The translations under genes were made by a program, and so were the position numbers. Positions 57,987 through 64,000 of a DNA stretch of 64,000 bases are shown here, piece by piece. The stretch is taken from assembly GCA_018873225.1 (NCBI GenBank), contig JAEILZ010000003.1, positions 496,001 to 560,000 of the forward strand, given 5' to 3'. Position 1 is the first letter of the stretch. Every line of letters starts with the position of its first letter. This DNA is from [Phialemoniopsis] sp. UDSM-2020 (lineage: Eukaryota > Ascomycota > Sordariomycetes > Thyridiales > Thyridiaceae). The notes under the pieces are model-generated. The model had not been told where the DNA came from, did no database searches, and saw only the letters and a list, made by a program, of their open reading frames with translations.

Positions 57987-58711
57987 ATGCCGAGCAAGGA
58001 ACCCGAGAAAGGTGATAAAGGTTGGTGCACAATCAATTGCTTCCTAGGCGATCAGGAGAAATCCACCATCAGCACACTAACATCGCGACTACAGTCAGCT
58101 GGAACTGGGGAGGAGGTGCGCCGGGAGGGACTGTAGCTGAGACGAAGCATCAAGGCGAGATCGCCATCAAGTCCAAGCGCGGCAACACCATCAAGAAGAA
58201 CGCAGACTCTAACAACCCTGCCGTCCATATCTCGAGGTCCGGCAACGACGTCGTCAAGAGAGCTTCCGAGCTCAAGGTCGACAAGAAGGGTTCCGGCGGT
58301 GGCCAGAAACAACAAGGTGGCTCTGGGGACAAGAAGGAGAAAGACAGCACGAAGGACGACAAGCAGCAGGGGAACAAGACAGGCGACAAGCGCAAGGCAT
58401 CGAGCCAGGAGGCCGACGATTCCAAGACCAACGGGCACGGAGGTCACGAGAAGAATGCGCAGGGTAAGGAGGTGAGCAAGGAGGGCAAGTTCGAGAACAA
58501 GAACAAAAAGCAGAAGAACGACAAGGAACAGGACGCGGGCAGCAAGGCCGACGATGACAAGAAGTCTAAAGCGCAGTCCAACGGCAAGGCGCAGTCTTCG
58601 GCCAAGTCCTCGGAGACGAAGCAATCAAAGTCAAGCAAGGCAAAATCGACCGGCAGCTCGAACAAAGATCAGGGTAACACTGTCAGCAGCCGTACTCGAA
58701 GTCACGGATAG
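57987..58711 (+). CDS. DUF2945 (HVA1/TUDOR-like) protein with long charged tail
   Basis: Two exons (57987-58020 and 58095-58711; intron 58021-58094) give 216 residues. The join makes GDKVSWNWGGGAPGG, the hallmark of the DUF2945 or hypervirulence-associated TUDOR domain, which continues through KRGNTIKKNA and SGNDVVKRASEL. From about residue 75 the protein is low complexity, rich in Lys, Ser, Asp and Gln, with KKQKNDKEQ, and ends SRTRSHG. The domain is found in bacteria and fungi; in fungi the tail length varies. The function is unknown; the basic tail could bind nucleic acid. The intron donor GTTGGT is weak but is the only one that fits. Confidence 0.9.
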
Positions 58712-59318
58712 TAGTATTGCGTCGGCGCCTAGGTGTTGGTGGGCTTCTCGGGCGTTACTTCGGCTTCGCGACATTTGATATGTTCTTTTCGGGCTAATCT
58801 ATTCAATTGATGATGTACTGCGTTTGCCGCAATATCATTCTTCTTTGGTCAAATTCAGATGGACTTTAACACGTAATCTTGTCAGTTCCTTAATATTTCC
58901 CGAGAAAGCATGGGTGTCAGAGTATGAATGTATCTTGACAATGGCCTGGATGTTTACATCTCAATCAGTTGCGACCTCTATCATAGAAAGATGGAAGGAG
59001 CCGCCGGAAAGGATCACCACAGATCCGATCAACGTCAGTTTAGTACGCTATCTGGGTGTAGTCAGATTGTCTTCCCGGATCCACAGCCCGAGGCGTCTAG
59101 TTTCTCAACAACCTTACCTGAGCCTCCTTGATCATACCATCAGGCTGCGCAAAGACTAGACAAAGCGGGGTAACTTGCTGCCTAACCGCCTTTTCCTTTG
59201 GGCATTAATGAACCGTGAGACTGTTGCGAGCATCATTTCTACCTCTTCGTGTACGAAATAACATACACGTTTGATCTTTAACAGAGGGGAAGGTTGGAAT
59301 CTTTGTTTCGAGGGTCAA
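58712..59318. other. Intergenic
   Basis: No coding support between the DUF2945 and HET genes. Confidence 0.5.
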
Positions 59319-61512
59319 ATGTCAGAAATGTCAGGAGCGTCAGAAGATCCAACAGTTCATAGGATCAGGGATGAGATAGACGACCTTGTTCGCAAGAAGC
59401 AACATCCTAAAAAGGCCTGTCCTCTTTGGGACGATGGCCGCGCGGTCGATTGTTCCGTATGCGAGGACTTCCACAAGTCACTACATATCCGCCATGCCCA
59501 CGAATACTGCGGAGACGACCAAGGCATGATCTACTTATACTGGTTTGAGTTAATTCAGCCTTGGAAAACATGCCCCTTTTGCTTTGTCGTTCATGAAGCC
59601 TTGAACGAGCTGGTTCCCGGGTGGGAAAGCATCCGAGCGTTGGCAAAGTTATATTCATATGGCGATGGCTCAAGAGTAAGCTTGGAGGCGCAGTCATGGG
59701 AGCACGGTGAAATCTGGCTCGATTTTTACAATCCCCCTGGCATGTTGCCCCTGTCGGTGTACTCGGTCAATCTTCAACTCCGGGCTAATATGGTTCCTGC
59801 TAGGTGACAAGCCAGTCTGGCCGTTGCTAGGATCGATCGCCGAGCCAGCAATGGATGCAAGAGATGACGCACTCACGGAGCGAATTCATACGCTTCTCCG
59901 AGATTGTCAGACAAACCATCATATGTGCCGCCAGCCGGACAGCATCCGCTTGCCAACTCGAGTGCTAGACGTCGTTGCTGGGTCGCCAGATGTCAAGCTA
60001 GTGGAAACAAATGGCCAAAGTGGGAGGTATCTCACTCTAAGTCATTGCTGGGGGGCCAAACAGCCCCTCAAGACCGAGAGCGCGACCATAGAGGAGCGCA
60101 AGCGATTAATATTATTTGGCGACTTGCCTGTCGTCTTCCAGGATGCTGTGTCGATGACACGCGCTTTGGGCTTCCAATACTTATGGATCGACTCACTGTG
60201 CATCATCCAGGACAGCCCCCAAGACTGGGAAGCCGAGTCGGCCGTCATGGCTAACATCTACAAGCATTCTTGGCTTACCATTGTAGCAAGCCAGTCTTCG
60301 AATGGCAGCCAACATTTCCTTGGGCCTCGCAAAGAACCATTCACGGTAGAGGTCGCTCGTGCGGACGCAGACGGACAAACGGGTCGAGTGCGCGTGCGTC
60401 GGCGTGACAAGCGCGCCATAGACCCATTTGGGCCTCTTCTTCGTTCGCCCGTCGCCAAACGGGCCTGGATTCTTCAGGAACAGGCCTTGTCCAAACGCTC
60501 CATCAATCTCACCGCCGAGGAGATGATTTGGGACTGTGGAGCCGGGCTGTTGACTGAAATCCATACGTGCGCATATCGGAAGCACCCCATATCGCTCAAC
60601 ATGCACCACCTTACAGCAGAAAACGCCGTGATGGTGTGGCATCAGCTGGTGGCAGAATACTCGAAGCGAAACATTACGTTTGCCAAAGACAAACTGCCCG
60701 CGATATCCGGAATCGCGCAGCACATCAACGAGATTGCGCCGTCCAGGTACTACGCCGGAGTTTGGGCACGCTCTGCCATCGAGGATCTACTGTGGTGTCG
60801 TGGGATGGAGCTCCCAGAGGGAGGTTTCTGGAAAATCATGGGAGCGGCAAAGCCGATGGAGACGTACATTGCTCCTTCGTGGAGCTGGGCATCCATTGAA
60901 GGCGCAGTCGAATGTCTGCCAGTCAACGCAGCATTCGAGGCAACAGCGGAAGTTCTAGACGTGGAGACCAGCGTCCCCGGTCTGGACCCATTTGGCCGGG
61001 TATCTGCCGGCACCATCACGATCCGGGGTCCTGTCATTGAGCTGAGCCTCGAGCCTGCGAGCGACCAGTCCGGCTTTATGGACATAACACATGCAGAGTC
61101 GAACACAACAGCCAAGATGCGCCCTGATACAACTCTTGAGAGCTGGGAATTTGCCCATGCGGTGACCTCCAGCAAACCATGCCTCACATGCCGTCGATCG
61201 GCGCATTTGAATGCAAATGATACTAAGGCTGCGACAATATGGTGTCTGCTAGTCGGTCAAATCCGAGATCGGGAGATGGAGCCCGGGATACATTTTGGCT
61301 CCAGCATACGCCGAGAATCGGATTTTAGCATCACGATATCCAGATTGCCTGGAGGGGACTCCACGGTGATTGAGACATTTCCAGAAAAGTATGCGCTAGC
61401 AATTGTTCCCTCTGAGTTCAAAGCAAACACCTATGTCCGCATCGGGATTGTAGAGGCGGCCCCGAAAGCTTGGTTTGATATTGCCCAAGAGAGAACCCTC
61501 GTTCTGGAATAA
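59319..61512 (+). CDS. HET-domain protein
   Basis: Two exons (59319-59706 and 59804-61512) give about 698 residues. The intron 59707-59803 has donor GTGAAA, a CTAAT branch and a CTAG acceptor, and was chosen because it is the only donor matching the frame of the second exon. The HET core is complete: YLTLSHCWG, YLWIDSLCIIQD, the DWEAES block, RAWILQEQ, and the downstream KLPAISGIAQ and APSWSWAS. Cys pairs in CSVCEDF and CPFC precede it. HET proteins mediate vegetative incompatibility and self/non-self death reactions in filamentous ascomycetes. It looks intact, unlike the relic at 17.5 kb. No NACHT or other partner domain is attached. Confidence 0.9.
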
Positions 61513-62837
61513 CGAAACAGACGAAGATACGGTTCGACAGGGTGAAGGGGCGTAGTTGTCACAACAGAGCAGTATTGATTCAAGTTTCAGCGTATTAGCA
61601 GTAAGAATGGCAATTCATTAAATCTGGTCCTCTCCTTTCTGAGTCTGATCTCCTCCTCCCTCCTTATAACAGCAACTCCTTTCCCTGGCGACCACATACA
61701 TTCCGTGGATGCATCGAAGTTGGTGCGACGTGTTCTCGTCTGGATGCTTCGATGCTTGCTTCACCGTCTTCTACATCAATGTCACTGCTCTATCACGACG
61801 AACGCTCGATTCGATAAGATTACAACAACGATCTCAACCGAACAGCAAATTCCAGACTGGAGGCGAAAAGGCGCAGAAAGTGTATTGAATTGACGTCAGA
61901 AGGGTTGCTGGATCGCCCCCGGTCAGATGGAAGTCCACGGTACTGATTTGTTTTTCTCTTTGACTCTAACTCTCCAATCGATCGATAAACCGGGCTGACG
62001 TTTCTTCAAGGGACCTGCGCAGGATGGAGTGACCAAGCTCTTGCAGCCGCACAGACGCGCACAGACGATCACCAACTCTCGGCGCTGCAGGACTCGCGTA
62101 AAAAAAGGGCAAACAGCTGATGTGGCTTAACCCAAAACGGCTGGGCAATGCAACGCACAGGTTCTTTAGCACGAACTGGTACAATGGAAGATGTTCGTGA
62201 CGTTTGCTCTCGGTGGAGAAGAGATCGCTTTCCCCCCAGGAAATCGACAGAAAAGTCCCGGCTTCATGAGGCAGTCTTCCGCCTCCTGTCTATTGTCTTC
62301 CAGCAAGAGACGTTGAAGTAGGGTCGCGTGCAGCTCTGATAGACTCCATGTTGCCTGTAGCTCCCGCATTGCAGATCCCAGCTTCCTTCAGACGCCCGTG
62401 TTTATCATGCCGTACCGTTCATGCAGCTCGGCTATTACCCTGCCCTCCCGGACAACCAGAAAATGACGACAATCCCGGCCGTGCACACGGCTCAGCATCA
62501 GAGCTATCTCCTACCTGGGAAAGGCCTTTCATTTGTCCCGCTTGCTCTATGCAGGGTGGCTGGCCTTCCTGATTGATCGACAGCTCGGTCATGGTGCAGG
62601 CGTTCGTGAGCTTGCTTGTTCAAGCTTCGCTGATCGCGGTGCTCTGATCCACGAAATCTGGTCAAAAGGGCGACGATTCCCCACACGTCAACATGGATCG
62701 GTGGTGAACTCCAGGGTTTCCCCAGACCAAGATCTACTGACACTCCGATTGTGAATGCTACCTTAACTATCGTGGGCTTCTGGGCATCTATACGATAACT
62801 CACTGAACGATTTGAGAAGCAATAACAGCAATATCGC
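61513..62837. other. Intergenic, 1.3 kb
   Basis: A pyrimidine-rich segment with TTATAACAG near 61664 is visible. Small ORFs (61705-61893, 62504-62944) have no likeness and are left out. Confidence 0.45.
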
Positions 62838-64000
62838 ATGGCGACCGCAGTGATGGACTTTGATGCAGACTGGCAGGACCAGCACCGGCAAGATGGACTG
62901 TTTGCAACGTCTGTGGTCATGGTGGCCGTCGCCAGTAAGCCCAATTGAATACTTGGAATTGGTCACAAGATGCTAATTAATGCGCGCTCATGATAGCCTT
63001 TTTCGTCGTGTTGCGATTGCTGAGCAGATTCATCCTCATTCGCAACCCGGGGCCAGATGACTATCTGATTGTGGCTGCTCTGGTATGCTCCTGCAAGCTC
63101 TATCATAGACTCATAGCTGCGAAACTCACGCAATCACCACTGCTAGGTCTTCGACATTGGGTATTTGGGTGACCTGTTCGTTGGGCGAAACAATCACATG
63201 GGCTTTCCCATGACGATGCTCACACCGGATAACATGATTTCCATTCTCAAGGTTAGCTACTGCACCTATTACGATGATCCATCCGACGAAGATGTTGACC
63301 AATATGAATAGATGACCTTGGCAATCGAGGTGATTTACTATACTACGATCTTCTGCATTAAGACGTCCATCCTGTACACCTATCTGCGATTTGGTCAGTT
63401 CTCGTGTGATGAAATCCCAGAGGTGATCAACCCAGATGACTGACATCAACAAAGCTGTAACGCCCAGATTCCGGTTCCTGTGCCATGCTACTGTCATTCT
63501 ACACGGCGTGTTCTTCCTCATCTGTCTTTTCGTCACCTTGGGCCAGTGCCGACCGTTGCACAAACTCTGGGATTTGACCAAGATGGAACCAGGCACATGT
63601 ATCAACACAACTGCCTTCTTCTACTGTGAGTACAATACCAGCATACAATCGCAAATCATACATCGTCAGTCTAACAGTCGAGCAAGTCACATCGGCATTC
63701 AACATCTTCACCGACATATGGATCCTCGTCCTGCCCATCAAGGCCCTGCGCAGCATCGAGCGCCCCACGCGTGAGAAAGTAGCGCTCTTCTTCATCTTTG
63801 GCGCCGGCACCTTCGCCGCCATCGCCTCCATCATCCGCCTGCACACCATCTACCTGTACACCGAGGCCGAGGACCCCTTCAAGAACAGCCTGCGCGTCAA
63901 CCTCTGGTCCATGATCGAGGTCAACGTCGCCATCTGCTGCGCGAGCGTGTCGGCCCTGAAGCCCGTCTTCAGCAGGGGCCAGAGGCAGCGCTCGCGCATG
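62838..64000 (+). CDS. Rhodopsin-domain integral membrane protein, 3' end outside window
   Basis: Visible exons are 62838-62934, 62997-63082, 63147-63251, 63312-63393, 63455-63625 and 63678 to the edge. The reading has helix ATFFVVLRLLSRF, NPGPDDYLIVAAL, later IEVIYYTTIFCIKTSILY, then CHATVILHGVFFLICLF and FNIFTDIWILVLPIKAL, with RPTREKVALFFIFG: the layout of the fungal rhodopsin-like domain (PF20684; SAT5-like, often called PTH11-related) with seven helices. Cys residues in GQCRP and GTCIN are typical of the extracellular loop. Function is unknown; some act as receptors or sit in secondary-metabolite loci. The C-terminal cytoplasmic tail lies outside the window. Confidence 0.88.

Overview
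The window is nuclear DNA of a filamentous ascomycete (Pezizomycotina, most likely Sordariomycetes by general character; the genus is not claimed). The evidence is: genes broken by 50-85 bp introns with GTRNGT donors, CTRAC/CTAAT branch sites and YAG acceptors; two Zn2Cys6 regulators; HET-domain genes; a fungal rhodopsin-like membrane protein; a DUF2945 (HVA1/TUDOR) protein; and a Kex2-processed cysteine-rich secreted peptide. No ORF continues into a phage, plasmid or bacterial layout, and no rRNA, tRNA or CRISPR array was seen. Gene models below were assembled by hand from translated exons and splice sites.

Layout. 1-6.4 kb: a degradative-looking group (cyclase-family protein cut by the left edge, Baeyer-Villiger monooxygenase, HSL-type esterase, 3-hydroxyacyl-CoA dehydrogenase). 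7-15.5 kb: a SET/TPR protein, an AKR7-like aldo-keto reductase with a GC-AG intron, a truncated-looking fungal regulator-like protein, an unrecognised protein and a secreted ferritin-like (Rds1-type) protein. 15.5-25.8 kb: gene-poor, with a decayed HET gene (17.5-19.4 kb), a secreted TAP-type peptidase and a small secreted peptide with a defensin-like cysteine pattern. 25.8-43 kb: a compact accessory block of three SDRs, a MARVEL membrane protein, a Zn2Cys6 regulator, three MFS transporters and an alpha/beta hydrolase, without any PKS/NRPS/terpene core enzyme. 43.9-45 kb: a decayed DUF1593 (Sde182-like) gene.

45.8-57.4 kb: a probable aromatic-acid catabolic cluster: succinate-semialdehyde-type aldehyde dehydrogenase, ACS-family anion transporter, salicylate-hydroxylase-type FAD monooxygenase divergently paired with an alpha/beta hydrolase, and a Zn2Cys6 regulator. 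58-64 kb: the DUF2945 protein, an intact HET gene and a rhodopsin-domain protein cut by the right edge.

How the genes may work together (inference): the left block can oxidise a ketone to an ester (BVMO), hydrolyse it (esterase) and pass the product to beta-oxidation-like steps; the 46-57 kb block can import an aromatic acid, hydroxylate it, hydrolyse a later intermediate and oxidise an aldehyde end product under its own regulator. The candidates for something new are the defensin-like peptide, the coreless 25.8-43 kb block, and several unusual gene structures (a start-codon-only exon and a terminal exon with only two bases before the stop).
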